Positions 8,742 to 20,895 of a stretch of 64,000 bases of DNA are shown here, piece by piece. The stretch is from Celeribacter persicus (GTDB lineage: Bacteria > Pseudomonadota > Alphaproteobacteria > Rhodobacterales > Rhodobacteraceae), in contig NZ_QAOH01000016.1 in the NCBI RefSeq assembly GCF_003050785.1, forward strand, positions 1-64,000, read 5' to 3'. Numbering within the stretch: the stretch's first letter is position 1; each line of letters opens with the position of its first letter. The position numbers and the translations under genes were made by a program. The notes under the pieces were generated by a model. That model was not told where the DNA came from. It worked only from the letters and a program-made list of their open reading frames with translations, and ran no database searches.

Positions 8742-9677
8742 ATGAAAAATCTTATGATCACAACCGCTTTGGTCTGCGCCGCGGCAACCGGCGCATCCGC
8801 TCAGGAAATCACCTATGGTGGCCTGATGGCGAACCTTGGTGTCTATTCCGTTGATGGCAACGACGCCGATCTGAGCCTGTTCGCGGGTGACATTGGTGTC
8901 GCTGTCGGCAGCTTCGATTTCTGGATCGACGGGCTTCAGGCCTCCCTGAGCCCGGAAGGCGCCAGCCACGACTTTCACGCTGACGTTCTGACACTCGGCG
9001 CAGCCGCATCTTTCGGCAACGGTTTCCGCGTTGACGTGTCGTCCAGCGACATCAGCGTCGGCTACGCCTTCGGTGGCTACGATGTCGGCATCGACGAACT
9101 CGGTGTTGCCTATGACAACGGCACCTACTTCGGTCGCTTCAGCTACGCGAAACTCAGCGAAGACACCAACGGCGACATTGACGGCCTCTGGGGTCTGCAT
9201 GTCGGCTATGCCTTCTCCGATGCGGCTGAAATGTCGCTCTCCGTGCATAATGTTGATGGCGACTGGGGGGACTACATCGACCCGATTTACATCCTCTCCG
9301 GCAGCTACGACGCCGGTGTCTGGGATGTCGAGTTGAACGGCATCTCCGCCAATATCGACGGTCTGGACATCTCGCTTCTGACCATCGGTGGCAGCTACGA
9401 CTTCACCAGTGAATGGTCCGCCTATGGCGCTTACACCTACGGTGCCCTTGAGGACTACGACGCGAACCTGATCCGTATCGGTGCGGCTTACACGCTCAAC
9501 GACACCTACAAGTTCTTCGCCGACTACACCTATGCCGACGTGGAAGATATGGATGGCAACCTCGACGGGTTCTCCATTGGTGTGTCCATGGACTTCGGCG
9601 ACAAACCGACCTCCTACGAAACCACTGCGGATCGTCTGACCAACTCTCTGAAATCCGTTCTGGCCTTCGACTACTAA
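8742..9677 (+). CDS. porin-like outer-membrane beta-barrel protein
   Basis: 311 residues. It starts with a signal peptide (hydrophobic residues 4-17, cleavage after ASA at about 20). The mature part alternates short amphipathic strands rich in Gly, Tyr and Asp (for example GGSYDFTSEWSAYGAYTYG and IGAAYTLNDTYKFFADYTY) and ends in an aromatic residue, as barrel proteins do. It is strongly acidic. It resembles Rhodobacterales porin-like proteins, but I cannot name the family. AGGGG lies 7 bp before the ATG. It is a single gene, preceded by an AT-rich region and closed by a terminator. Confidence 0.75.
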   Translation: MKNLMITTALVCAAATGASAQEITYGGLMANLGVYSVDGNDADLSLFAGDIGVAVGSFDFWIDGLQASLSPEGASHDFHADVLTLGAAASFGNGFRVDVSSSDISVGYAFGGYDVGIDELGVAYDNGTYFGRFSYAKLSEDTNGDIDGLWGLHVGYAFSDAAEMSLSVHNVDGDWGDYIDPIYILSGSYDAGVWDVELNGISANIDGLDISLLTIGGSYDFTSEWSAYGAYTYGALEDYDANLIRIGAAYTLNDTYKFFADYTYADVEDMDGNLDGFSIGVSMDFGDKPTSYETTADRLTNSLKSVLAFDY

Positions 9678-9703
9678 GACAGACACGTCTTACAAGACAC
9701 AGA

Positions 9704-9733
9704 AGGTCCGCCCCTTGGGGCGGGCCTTTTCTT
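9704..9733 (+). terminator. terminator of porin-like gene
   Basis: AGGTCCGCCCC and GGGGCGGGCCT form a stem with a TT loop followed by TTTTCTTT. Confidence 0.9.
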
Positions 9734-9901
9734 TGTTCGTCTCTCGAATGTCATCGCATACTCAGGCGACAGACGTTGATCCCGGAAGGCTTAAGCGCCT
9801 TCCGTCAGGTGTTTTCTCTGGTCTGGAGCTTGGAAATGGGCAGAGAAAGTCAGGCCTGTCTTTGCGACAAATCTTTGCAGGGAATCCGAACACACATGGG
9901 A

Positions 9902-10339
9902 TCAGAGCAGATTGCCCCACCCTCCGCGCCAGAGTGAGAAACGTCCACCGCCGCAGCAAATCAGCGGCACGGCAATCGCAATAGTGATCAGGGTGAGCAC
10001 CATCTGATGGTCCAGCCGCCAAGGCTCATGTGCGACGGCAAAGTGAAAAGTTAAAACCAAAGCGGTCGCCAGACTTGCCATGACGCGGGTCCGGATACCG
10101 AACACCACCCAGATCGCGATCAGAAAAAACAGGCTTCCGACGACAATATTGCGCATATCGCTGAGTTGCAGAAAGACCATCTGCACCTCCTGAAAACCGC
10201 CCGCCTGAGCATGCAGCCCATTCGCCCAGCCCAAACTGTCGCAGACCGGATGCAGCAACAGCGTTACGCCAAGGGCAATACGGCAACCCAATCGCATAAC
10301 GTCGCCCGCGACACCGGACAGCGAAGAGGTGGTGATCAT
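9902..10339 (-). CDS. DoxX-like membrane protein
   Basis: 145 residues with about four membrane segments (roughly 18-35, 58-78, 85-103 and 112-132). The early segment RLGCRIALGVTLLLHP and the HFAVAHEPWRLDHQ stretch fit DoxX/DUF-type small four-helix proteins; the assignment is by pattern only. The ATG at 10339 follows GGGG at a short distance. It is transcribed in the same direction as the LysR-type gene upstream, 133 bp away, and might be its target, though that is only proximity. Confidence 0.6.
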   Translation of the reverse strand: MITTSSLSGVAGDVMRLGCRIALGVTLLLHPVCDSLGWANGLHAQAGGFQEVQMVFLQLSDMRNIVVGSLFFLIAIWVVFGIRTRVMASLATALVLTFHFAVAHEPWRLDHQMVLTLITIAIAVPLICCGGGRFSLWRGGWGNLL

Positions 10340-10472
10340 GATTGCCCCATGCGTAGATGCTCTTTCCCCTCATCTACGCACAAATAATCATCGAACGTAC
10401 AGCTCATATTTGCATATTGCGCAATTGCAACAATCTATGCGTGCATTTCTATTTCGCATATGAGCGTATCGT

Positions 10473-11333
10473 TCAACACCCCCAGGACATCCCATTGCCC
10501 ACACGTGTGTAGACGGAGTTCGCGAAGCTCTCCGCGATAAATCCTGTGATCTGGGTGATCGCCGGATCGCCACGGCGACTTTCGTGATAGCTCATATAGA
10601 GATCGCATGCCTTCTCTGTCCCCGGTATAGCAACGAACCCCGCCATATCCACCCCCGAAGCCACCGGCAGGACCCCGGCCAATCGGGTGGATCGCATCAC
10701 CAGTTGCAGGTGATCGAACGTATCCACCTGAATGCGCGGCGGCTGGCCAAAATGCCGTTCCGCCAGCAACATCGGCTCGAAATCCCGTATCTCCGCCCCC
10801 AGCCCCACCCAGTCATGGGTCTCCGGATCGGTATCCGGTGCATAGACCTGCACAGTGATCGCTCCGATCTTGCGCGAGATCAGCCGCCCCGCCTGCGGTC
10901 GCAGAACGGAAATGATCACGTCATTGCCCGACAGCGTCTCTATCATCGCCCGATTGTGAAAACTGATCTGGATATTCGCCATCTCCTGAGAACACTCGGA
11001 CAGCGCCGGGATCAGGATATGTGTAGAGATCAATGAGGAACAGGCGACCCGGATTTCCGTACTCTGCAACCCGTGCTTGAGGCGCAAACGGTTCTTTTCC
11101 CGCTCGACCTCCTCGTGAAACCGGTCCGACGCCTCAATCAACCCCTGCACCTCCGGGTTCGTGCCCCAGCCCGTAGATGTCTTGATCACCGGATTCATGC
11201 CCAACTCGTCCGCCATGCGTTCCATACGGCGCGACACCGTTGCCGGATTGGTGCCAAGGGCGCGTGCTGCAGCGGCCATGGTGCCATATGTTTCGATCGC
11301 CAACAGGAATTTCAGGTCGTCCCAACGATCCAT
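10473..11333 (-). CDS. LysR-family transcriptional regulator
   Basis: 286 residues. The N-terminal winged helix-turn-helix (about 1-60) contains FLLAIETYGTMAAAARALGTNPATVSRRM, the LysR recognition region. An effector-binding domain begins near 90 (IRVACSSLISTHIL). The ATG at 11333 has GAGGAA nine bases upstream; the longer reading frame to 11435 lacks a ribosome site and extends past the normal LysR start. LysR proteins usually control a neighbouring divergent gene, and here trmFO is divergent, but that is a housekeeping gene. The C-terminus is Cys-ending (MSWGC). The ligand is unknown. Confidence 0.88.
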   Translation of the reverse strand: MDRWDDLKFLLAIETYGTMAAAARALGTNPATVSRRMERMADELGMNPVIKTSTGWGTNPEVQGLIEASDRFHEEVEREKNRLRLKHGLQSTEIRVACSSLISTHILIPALSECSQEMANIQISFHNRAMIETLSGNDVIISVLRPQAGRLISRKIGAITVQVYAPDTDPETHDWVGLGAEIRDFEPMLLAERHFGQPPRIQVDTFDHLQLVMRSTRLAGVLPVASGVDMAGFVAIPGTEKACDLYMSYHESRRGDPAITQITGFIAESFANSVYTRVGNGMSWGC

Positions 11334-11573
11334 TCCGGTGTTCCTCTTGTTGCGCCTTTGCGTGCCACCACCCCACAACCGTCGGGAACTCATCTTGCAA
11401 TCACAGGAAAGAACCGCCTCGGTACATTTTACCAAAAAGTCAGAAACTGAAAAATAGGATTATATTTATCCGATATAAAACATAATTTATGTAAAATAAA
11501 CATATCTCTTCGGTTGACCCGACGCAAACCAACGCTCTTTTCTTTTCCGCAGCCTTCCTCTACATCCCGCCCC

Positions 11574-12920
11574 ATGACAGAGCGAACACTCCACATCGTC
11601 GGCGGCGGCATGGCCGGATCCGAGGCCGCTTGGCAGGCCGCCAATCTCGGCGTCAAAGTCGTGCTGCATGAAATGCGACCCGAGGTCGAAACCTTTGCCC
11701 ACCAAAGCGGCAAATTCGGGGAGATGGTATGCTCCAACTCCTTCCGCTCGGACGATGACGAACAGAATGCCGTGGGCCTGCTGCATTGGGAAATGCGCGC
11801 CGCAGGCGGGTTGATCATGGCGACAGCGGACAAGTTCAAGCTGCCTGCGGGCGGGGCTTTGGCTGTGGACCGCGACGCCTTCGCCGATCACATCACGGCG
11901 ACACTCATGGCGCATCCGAACATTTCCGTCTCTTATGGCGAGATCACCGAGCTGCCGTCTGAGGGCACATGGATTTTCGCCACCGGCCCCCTGACCTCTC
12001 CGGCGCTTGGCGAAGCCATCGCCCGGGAAACCGGCGCCGACCGTTTGGCGTTTTTCGACGCCATTGCTCCCATCGTCTATGCCGAGAGCGTGGATATGAA
12101 TGTGGCGTGGCTCCAGTCACGCTACGACAAGGGCGAAACCGAGGAAGAGCAGAAAGCCTATCTCAACTGCCCGATGACAAAGGATGAGTATGAGGCCTTT
12201 ATCGACGCGCTTTTGGCCGCCGAGAAGACCGAGTTCCACGAAGGTGAAACCGCGAAATATTTCGACGGTTGCCTGCCGATCGAGGTCATGGCCGAACGCG
12301 GTCGCGAGACGCTCCGCCACGGTCCGATGAAACCCATCGGCCTGACCAATGCACACAAGCCCGAGGAAAAGGCCTATGCCGTGGTGCAGCTGCGCCGCGA
12401 CAACGCATTGGGAACGCTCTATAACATTGTCGGATTTCAGACGAAAATGAAATACGGCGCTCAGACCGAAGTGTTCCGTATGATCCCCGGACTGGAGAAC
12501 GCCCGCTTCGCCCGGCTGGGTGGCATTCACCGCAACACTTTCCTCAATTCGCCGACGCTGCTGGACGATCAGATGCGACTGAAATCCCGTCCGAACATTC
12601 GCTTCGCCGGTCAGGTGACGGGCGTTGAGGGCTATGTGGAAAGCGCCGCCATGGGTCTTCTGGCCGGGCGCATGGCCGCCGCCGAACTTATGGGGCGCGA
12701 TCTGCCGCCGCCGCCTTTCACCACGGCCATGGGCGCGCTGGTCAATCATATCACCGGCGGCGCGGAGGCCAAGACCTTCCAGCCGATGAACGTGAACTTC
12801 GGTTTATTCCCGCCGCTGGACGGTCTGCGTGGCGGCCGCAAGGGCCGAAAAGAGCGCTATAAAGGCTACACAGATCGCGCCAAAGAAGATTTTTCTCAAT
12901 GGCTTGAGGGGCAATCCTGA
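11574..12920 (+). CDS. trmFO: folate-dependent tRNA m5U54 methyltransferase
   Basis: 448 residues, the usual length. The Rossmann FAD motif [13 protein letters not shown] is at 8-20, followed by [10 protein letters not shown], a family hallmark with the cysteine region near 52. [12 protein letters not shown] and [22 protein letters not shown] match GidA-like folate/FAD enzymes. TrmFO methylates U54 of tRNA using methylenetetrahydrofolate and FADH2. The ATG at 11574 precedes [12 protein letters not shown]; the upstream extension (from 11514) is not conserved in character. Its stop overlaps the start of gluQRS (TGATG), so two tRNA-modification genes form an operon. Confidence 0.95.
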   Translation: MTERTLHIVGGGMAGSEAAWQAANLGVKVVLHEMRPEVETFAHQSGKFGEMVCSNSFRSDDDEQNAVGLLHWEMRAAGGLIMATADKFKLPAGGALAVDRDAFADHITATLMAHPNISVSYGEITELPSEGTWIFATGPLTSPALGEAIARETGADRLAFFDAIAPIVYAESVDMNVAWLQSRYDKGETEEEQKAYLNCPMTKDEYEAFIDALLAAEKTEFHEGETAKYFDGCLPIEVMAERGRETLRHGPMKPIGLTNAHKPEEKAYAVVQLRRDNALGTLYNIVGFQTKMKYGAQTEVFRMIPGLENARFARLGGIHRNTFLNSPTLLDDQMRLKSRPNIRFAGQVTGVEGYVESAAMGLLAGRMAAAELMGRDLPPPPFTTAMGALVNHITGGAEAKTFQPMNVNFGLFPPLDGLRGGRKGRKERYKGYTDRAKEDFSQWLEGQS

Positions 12921-13774
12921 TGCCCTATGTGACCCGGTTCGCACCAAGCCCCACGGGGCCTCTGCATCTGGGTCACGCCTTTTCCGCGCTCACCGCTTAC
13001 CGACGCGCCGAGGTGCAGAACGGCCGGTTTCTCCTGCGCATCGAGGATGGCGACACAAGCCGCTGTCGTCCGGAATGGGAGGCCCTGATCTATGCCGATC
13101 TCCGATGGCTCGGGATCATATGGCCGGAGCCTGTCCTGCATGTCACGGCACGTGAAGGCATTTACGCAAATGCCTTGAAAAGGCTCGATGAATTGGGGTT
13201 GATATACCCCTGTTCCTGCACCCGGCGCGATGTGATGAACGCGCTTTCCGCCCCGCAGGAAGGCGCACCGATGGGGCCGGATGGGATCGTCTATCCCGGC
13301 ACCTGCCGAGGCCGGTCGATGACGACCTACCAACCCGGCGAAGCGATCCGCCTCGATATGGCAAAAGCCGTGGACTATCTGGGCGATGTCAGCCGTTTCT
13401 CATGGCAGGAAACCGGACCTTATGAGACCGGCCCCCATCGCCTCAATACTGATCAACTGATCCACGGCGTCGGCGACATCGTTCTCGCCCGCAAAGAGAT
13501 CGGCACCGCCGCCTATCACCTCTCCGTCGTGATCGACGACGCAGCGCAAGGGATCACCGAAGCGGTACGCGGTGCAGATCTTATGGAAGCAACTCAAATC
13601 CACCGGCTGTTGCAGGCGCTTCTCGATCTGCCCGAAATCGCCTATCATCACCACCGGCTGATCCGTGACGAAGACGGCAAAAGGCTCGCCAAACGCAGCG
13701 ACGCCAAGGCGATCTCGAAATTCCGCGAGGAAGGACTTAGCCCCGAGGATGTGAAAGCCCTGATCGGCTTATGA
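12920..13774 (+). CDS. gluQ: glutamyl-Q tRNA(Asp) synthetase
   Basis: 284 residues, a truncated glutamyl-tRNA synthetase without the anticodon-binding domain. TRFAPSPTGPLHLGHAFSAL carries the HIGH-type motif (H16-L-G-H19), and KRLAKRSDAKAI near 254 is the KMSKS equivalent. CSCTRRD and YPGTCRGR hold the cysteines of the zinc site. The enzyme attaches glutamate to queuosine at position 34 of tRNA-Asp. It overlaps trmFO by one base and is convergent with hisI. Confidence 0.94.
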   Translation: MPYVTRFAPSPTGPLHLGHAFSALTAYRRAEVQNGRFLLRIEDGDTSRCRPEWEALIYADLRWLGIIWPEPVLHVTAREGIYANALKRLDELGLIYPCSCTRRDVMNALSAPQEGAPMGPDGIVYPGTCRGRSMTTYQPGEAIRLDMAKAVDYLGDVSRFSWQETGPYETGPHRLNTDQLIHGVGDIVLARKEIGTAAYHLSVVIDDAAQGITEAVRGADLMEATQIHRLLQALLDLPEIAYHHHRLIRDEDGKRLAKRSDAKAISKFREEGLSPEDVKALIGL

Positions 13775-13795
13775 GCAAATACTAAGTCCATTTCT

Positions 13796-14176
13796 TCAGG
13801 CCATCGGCTTCATCAACTCAACGGCCTCGCCGTCCCGCACCGCGCGGTAAAAGCATGAGCGGCGATTGGTGTGACAGGCAGGTCCCGTCTGTTCCACCAG
13901 AACCAGAATGCAGTCGCTGTCACAATCGAACCGGAAATCCACCAGCGTTTGCACATGGCCGGAGGTTTCGCCCTTGATCCAGAACGCCTGACGCGAACGC
14001 GACCAATAGGTCACCTTGCCGGTCTCCAGAGTCTTGCGCACCGCAGCCTCGTTCATCCAGGCCATCATCAGGATCTCGCCCGTCGCATGGTCCTGCGCAA
14101 TGGCCGGAACCAGCCCCTTCTCGTCATATTTCAACTGAGCGGCATCGAATGTGCCGAACATTTCCTCAGTACACAT
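13796..14176 (-). CDS. hisI: phosphoribosyl-AMP cyclohydrolase
   Basis: 126 residues, the single-domain form without His[37 protein letters not shown] and [12 protein letters not shown] give the conserved Asp/Cys metal ligands. It opens the adenine ring of PR-AMP in histidine synthesis. The ATG at 14176 has AAGGA nine bases upstream, and the longer frame to 14260 is rejected. The gene is isolated from other his genes. It is divergent from the Fe-S scaffold-like gene, with 64 bp between starts. Confidence 0.95.
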   Translation of the reverse strand: MCTEEMFGTFDAAQLKYDEKGLVPAIAQDHATGEILMMAWMNEAAVRKTLETGKVTYWSRSRQAFWIKGETSGHVQTLVDFRFDCDSDCILVLVEQTGPACHTNRRSCFYRAVRDGEAVELMKPMA

Positions 14177-14240
14177 GGCCTGTCCTTTCCAAGCGGGGGC
14201 GTTTGCCCTATCTATGAGCTTCGATCCCGAAAGGCAAACC

Positions 14241-14693
14241 ATGTCCGCACCCTCGACCACAGAGCTCGCACAACTCTATTCCGGCACGCTTCTGGCGCTC
14301 GCGGCGGACATTCCGCTGACCGGGCGGCTCGAAGCGCCGATGGTCTCGATCAAGGAACGCGCACCGCTTTGCGGGTCCACCGTGACCGTGGATATGGATG
14401 TCGAGGACGGGCGCGTCACCCGGTTTGCACAGGACGTCAAGGCCTGTGCTCTGGGTCAGGCGGCGGCCTCGGTGCTTGGGCGTCATGTGATTGGACGCAC
14501 GGAAGCGGAACTTGTCCGCGCCCGTGACGAGCTCAAAGCCTTTCTCAAAGAGGATGGCCCCGTGCCCTCCGCGCCTTTCGAGGGTTTCGAAGCCCTCCTG
14601 CCCGCCCGCGACTTCAAGAACCGGCACGCTTCGATCCTTCTGGCGCTCACTGCCACCTGTCACGGCTTCGAGGCGCTGAAAAATCCTGCCTGA
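14241..14693 (+). CDS. IscU/NifU-like iron-sulfur scaffold family protein
   Basis: 150 residues. [21 protein letters not shown] with [19 protein letters not shown] fits the IscU/NifU N-terminal fold with two of the cysteines. The third region reads [22 protein letters not shown], where the third Cys lies later than usual, so scaffold activity is not proven. The ATG at 14241 follows AAAGG; an in-frame ATG at 14214 is possible. Family-level annotation only. Confidence 0.7.
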   Translation: MSAPSTTELAQLYSGTLLALAADIPLTGRLEAPMVSIKERAPLCGSTVTVDMDVEDGRVTRFAQDVKACALGQAAASVLGRHVIGRTEAELVRARDELKAFLKEDGPVPSAPFEGFEALLPARDFKNRHASILLALTATCHGFEALKNPA

Positions 14694-15043
14694 TTTAAAC
14701 CCGTGCATCATCATCCGGAACAATCCGGAGGTGTTCCGAGGCCCGAGTTCAAGGTCGTTCAACCCGCAGATCAGCGCAGAACAAAGCTCGTAAATGACGC
14801 GGGCCGTTTCGGTTTCGAGGTGGTCGATGAGCAACATCGGGGCGGGTTGCATCTCGTCTACACATTCTGAACAAAAGAAACCGCCGCACTTCGGGGACAC
14901 GAAGGCGGCGGCAGTCAGATCTGAGGTCCGCAAGGCGGCCGGTGGGATGAGGCACCACCGCTGACAGGAACAGGTAAGGTCAGCAGGGAACCGGATTGCG
15001 GGTCGGGGTCAGATCTCAGGCAGAATGGGATGACGGATGCGGA
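14694..15043. other. 350-bp non-coding stretch
   Basis: No gene is supported. Reading frames here are extensions of antisense frames. It contains a CGGAAC/GTTCCG hairpin just after the Fe-S scaffold-like gene and a minus-strand terminator at 14872-14912. Confidence 0.5.
14872..14912 (-). terminator. minus-strand terminator
   Basis: On the minus strand a GC-rich stem (CCGCCGCCTTCG with CGAAGTGCGGCGG, one bulge) is followed by TTTCTTTT. It probably ends the transcript of the 40-aa gene at 15044-15166. Confidence 0.75.
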
Positions 15044-15166
15044 TCAGATCAAAGCCGGCAAGGACAAGCCCCCCACGAGAATGACGAGCAAAGCAACCGC
15101 GCCGAGCATATCCTCGAACAGCGTGGCTTGCGAACGGGCGACAACAGCTTTCAGGTCGTTGATCAT
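15044..15166 (-). CDS. 40-aa single-span membrane protein
   Basis: MINDLKAVVARSQATLFED precedes one hydrophobic helix (about 21-39, LGAVALLVILVGGLSLPALI). The ATG at 15166 has GAGGA at ideal distance, and the codon third positions are GC-rich, like those of real genes nearby. A TTAACCAT sequence, the CtrA half-site, lies about 17 bp upstream on the same strand. The function is unknown; it could be a subunit-like or regulatory microprotein. A terminator follows 130 bp downstream. Confidence 0.7.
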   Translation of the reverse strand: MINDLKAVVARSQATLFEDMLGAVALLVILVGGLSLPALI

Positions 15167-15287
15167 GGCATCCTCGGCATCATGGTTAATGACTTGTTGC
15201 TAATTTGTTCTCATATTGTTGCAAGTCTGTAAAGAACTTTTTAAGAACATTCGTGAACAAAATGGAATTCAAACAGGCGTTTCTGAA

Positions 15288-17381
15288 TTAACCCACTGAA
15301 ATCAAACGGATCGCCTCGTCCTTGCCCATGAGCCACAAAAGAACGCGTACCGCCGCACCGCGCTCGGTTGCGAGCTTTGGGTCGTCGTGCAGAAGCTTGC
15401 GCGCATCCGATTGCGCCAGCGCCATCAGCGCCGATTGCCGTTCCAGATCCGCCACCCGAAACCGCGGCAGGCCGGATTGCGCCGTGCCAAGAACATCGCC
15501 TGCCCCGCGCATTGCGAGGTCTTCCTCGGCAATGCGGAACCCATCCTCGGTCTCGCGCAAAATCTCCAGCCGCCGCCGCCCGGTTTCGGTCAAAGGCGGT
15601 TTGTACATCAGAAGACAGGTCGAGGCGACATCGCCACGCCCCACCCGCCCACGCAATTGATGCAGTTGCGCCAGACCGAAATGCTCGGCGCGTTCGATCA
15701 CCATGATCGAGGCATTGGGCACGTTCACCCCCACCTCGATCACCGTCGTCGCCACCAGAACCGACAGACGCCCGGCGGCGAAATCGGCCATGGTCCGGTC
15801 CTTGTCCTCGACGGCCATCTGGCCATGGATCAGCCCGACCGTACCCTCGCCAAAGGCCGCGCGCAAAGCCTTGAACCGCTCCTCGGCGGCCATCATATCG
15901 ACGACTTCGCTCTCCTCGACCAGCGGACAGACCCAATAGGCCTGACGCCCCTGCGCAATCGCGCCTTTGAGATGTGCCACCACCTCGTCCATTCGCTCGA
16001 TCGAGCTGAGCGCGGTCTTCACCGGCGTCCGTCCGGGCGGTTTTTCATCCAGAACCGACACATCCATATCGCCGTATTGCGCCAGCGAGAGAGAACGCGG
16101 GATCGGCGTCGCGGTCATCACCAGTACATCCACCGCAGTACCCTTTTGCGCCAGGGCCAGGCGTTGCGTCACACCGAAACGATGCTGTTCGTCGATGATC
16201 GACAGGCGCAGGTCGTGAAATTCCACATCCTCCTGGAACACCGCATGGGTGCCGACGAGAATGTGAATATCGCCGCGTTTGAGCGCCGCCAGCTTGTCCT
16301 CGCGCACACGCCCCTTGTCCCGCCCGGTCAAAAGCTCAAGCACAACGCCCGCCGCCTCCGCCATCGGGCGCAACCCCTCAAGGTGTTGACGCGCAAGGAT
16401 TTCCGTTGGCGCCATCATGACGCCCTGCCCGCCCGCCTCGACCGCGACCAGCAAGGCCATCAGCGCCACAAGCGTCTTGCCCGATCCGACATCGCCCATC
16501 AAGAGCCGGTTCATCCGCAGCGGCGCAGCCATGTCGGCGGCGATTTCCTCCATCGCCCGCGCTTGCGCCCCGGTCGGGCGATAGGGAAGCGCGGCCAGAA
16601 CCTTGCCCCGCAGCGCCCCGTTGCCCTCATTCGCCCGTCCCTTGCCACGCCGCACCTGTGCCCGCGCCAGCGCCAGCGTCACCTGATGCGCGAACAGTTC
16701 GTCATAGGCCAGCCGTTGCCGCGCCGCACTCGTCGGCGACACCTCGCTTTGCGACAAGGGCCGGTGCGCCTGATCGAGCGCTACATCGAAATCCGGCCAG
16801 CCCTCGCGCGCCTTCAACGCCGGGTCGATCCATTCCGCCAGCTCCGGCACACGTTCCAAGGCCGCGGCACTGGCCTTGGCCATGGTTTTCTGGGTCACCC
16901 CGGCGGTCAGCGGATAGACCGGTTCGAAGCCCGGTAATTCACCTGCCTCTTCGGGTGGCAGGATGTGATCCGGATGCGGCATCTGGAACTGGCCGTCATA
17001 CATCTCGACCTTGCCGGAAATCAGCCGACGAGCGCCCACTGACAATTGCGCCTCAATCCACTTCGGTGCGCCGCGAAAGAACACCACCTGAAAGGCCAGC
17101 TCGCGATCCTCGACGATCACCCGATAAGGCAGGCCTTTTCGGCTCGGCGGTTGGTGGCGCAGCACCGTGACCTCGACCGTGGCAATCTCGCCGGGGGCAA
17201 CCTCGCGCAAACTGTCTCGGCGGCGGCGATCCACCACCGCATTCGGCAGGGTAAACAGAAGATCGCGCGGACGCTCGACCCCAAGTGCAGGCAAAAGCTT
17301 GGCCGTCTTCGGCCCGACTCCCGCAAGGGTTTCAAGGCCCGCAAAAAGCGGAAACAGGATATCTGGCCGCCCCGTACTCAT
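15288..17381 (-). CDS. recG: ATP-dependent DNA helicase RecG
   Basis: 697 residues. The N-terminal wedge/OB domain (about 20-170) contains LAGVGPKTAKLL. Walker A is MGDVGSGKT (near 293-301) and motif II is DEQHRFGV (near 395). VMTATPIPRSL, VEVTV-type linking and QLRGRVGRG complete superfamily 2. RecG reverses stalled replication forks and branch-migrates Holliday junctions. It sits 7 bp downstream of ligA on the same strand, so both are probably co-transcribed. Length and motifs are complete. Confidence 0.97.
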   Translation of the reverse strand: MSTGRPDILFPLFAGLETLAGVGPKTAKLLPALGVERPRDLLFTLPNAVVDRRRRDSLREVAPGEIATVEVTVLRHQPPSRKGLPYRVIVEDRELAFQVVFFRGAPKWIEAQLSVGARRLISGKVEMYDGQFQMPHPDHILPPEEAGELPGFEPVYPLTAGVTQKTMAKASAAALERVPELAEWIDPALKAREGWPDFDVALDQAHRPLSQSEVSPTSAARQRLAYDELFAHQVTLALARAQVRRGKGRANEGNGALRGKVLAALPYRPTGAQARAMEEIAADMAAPLRMNRLLMGDVGSGKTLVALMALLVAVEAGGQGVMMAPTEILARQHLEGLRPMAEAAGVVLELLTGRDKGRVREDKLAALKRGDIHILVGTHAVFQEDVEFHDLRLSIIDEQHRFGVTQRLALAQKGTAVDVLVMTATPIPRSLSLAQYGDMDVSVLDEKPPGRTPVKTALSSIERMDEVVAHLKGAIAQGRQAYWVCPLVEESEVVDMMAAEERFKALRAAFGEGTVGLIHGQMAVEDKDRTMADFAAGRLSVLVATTVIEVGVNVPNASIMVIERAEHFGLAQLHQLRGRVGRGDVASTCLLMYKPPLTETGRRRLEILRETEDGFRIAEEDLAMRGAGDVLGTAQSGLPRFRVADLERQSALMALAQSDARKLLHDDPKLATERGAAVRVLLWLMGKDEAIRLISVG

Positions 17382-17388
17382 ACGGCCC

Positions 17389-20372
<2,984 letters not shown>

Positions 20373-20443
20373 AACCTTGGGTCTCCGTTGTTCTCTTCCA
20401 AATACGTTCTTGTTGCGTTCGCTTGTCAGGAAGATGGCTAAAA

Positions 20444-20473
20444 ATGGTTAACTACATGTTACCAGTTTTAACC
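20444..20473 (-). promoter_or_regulatory. CtrA-binding site in the ctrA promoter
   Basis: On the minus strand GTTAACCAT (complement of 20444-20452) contains the canonical half-site TTAACCAT. On the plus strand TTAA-N7-TTAC (20448-20462) is one base from the full consensus TTAA-N7-TTAA. A second TTAACC lies at 20468-20473. The site is 72-100 bp upstream of the ctrA start, consistent with autoregulation. Confidence 0.65.
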
Positions 20474-20489
20474 TTTCTTGGAATTCAAC

Positions 20490-20768
20490 TCAAGGTTGTC
20501 TGTATTTCTGCACAGACGTGGCTTTCAGAGCCGCTTCACCGTGTTCAGTGATGGCATTTTTCCACGAATTGAACTCTTCCTCGGACAATCCGTACATCTT
20601 CAACGCCTCGGTGACGGGAATCAGTCCGAAGGCAACCCCCTTCACCACGGCAGCCTTGCGCGAGGCGACCCAGCGGCGGGTGTCTTTCGGCGGAAGATCG
20701 GCACGGGTCATGATCGAACCATCGGGAAGGGTCACCGCACGGGGTCCATCAACTTTTTTGAGATACAT
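20490..20768 (-). CDS. sciP: CtrA inhibitor SciP (DUF1153)
   Basis: 92 residues, the family length. LPDGSIMTRADLPPKDTRRWVASRKAAVV and GLIPVTEALKMYGLSEEEFNSWKNAI form the SciP helix-turn-helix core. In Caulobacter SciP binds CtrA and blocks transcription from CtrA-activated promoters in G1. Here it is directly upstream of ctrA on the same strand, with the CtrA site in between. The ATG at 20768 has GAGGG about 9-10 bases upstream; a GTG at 20777 is possible but lies too close to that site. Confidence 0.92.
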   Translation of the reverse strand: MYLKKVDGPRAVTLPDGSIMTRADLPPKDTRRWVASRKAAVVKGVAFGLIPVTEALKMYGLSEEEFNSWKNAITEHGEAALKATSVQKYRQP

Positions 20769-20895
20769 AGGTCTCACCCTCTTCGTGAATTTCTCCTCTG
20801 TTTTGACCCAATCCCCTTAATGGGGGGTGAAGCCGGGGCTTGAGAATAGCTCGAATTTTCTTATATAGCGGGTCTGTTCCCGAAAGGATTTGTTC

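Noticed and set aside
14208-14933. Minus-strand frame opposite the Fe-S scaffold-like gene
   Set aside because: Most of it is antisense to the real gene, and the part beyond (14694-14933) contains a terminator.
15387-16937. 516-codon frame opposite recG
   Set aside because: High-GC DNA leaves long antisense frames open. The minus strand encodes intact RecG.
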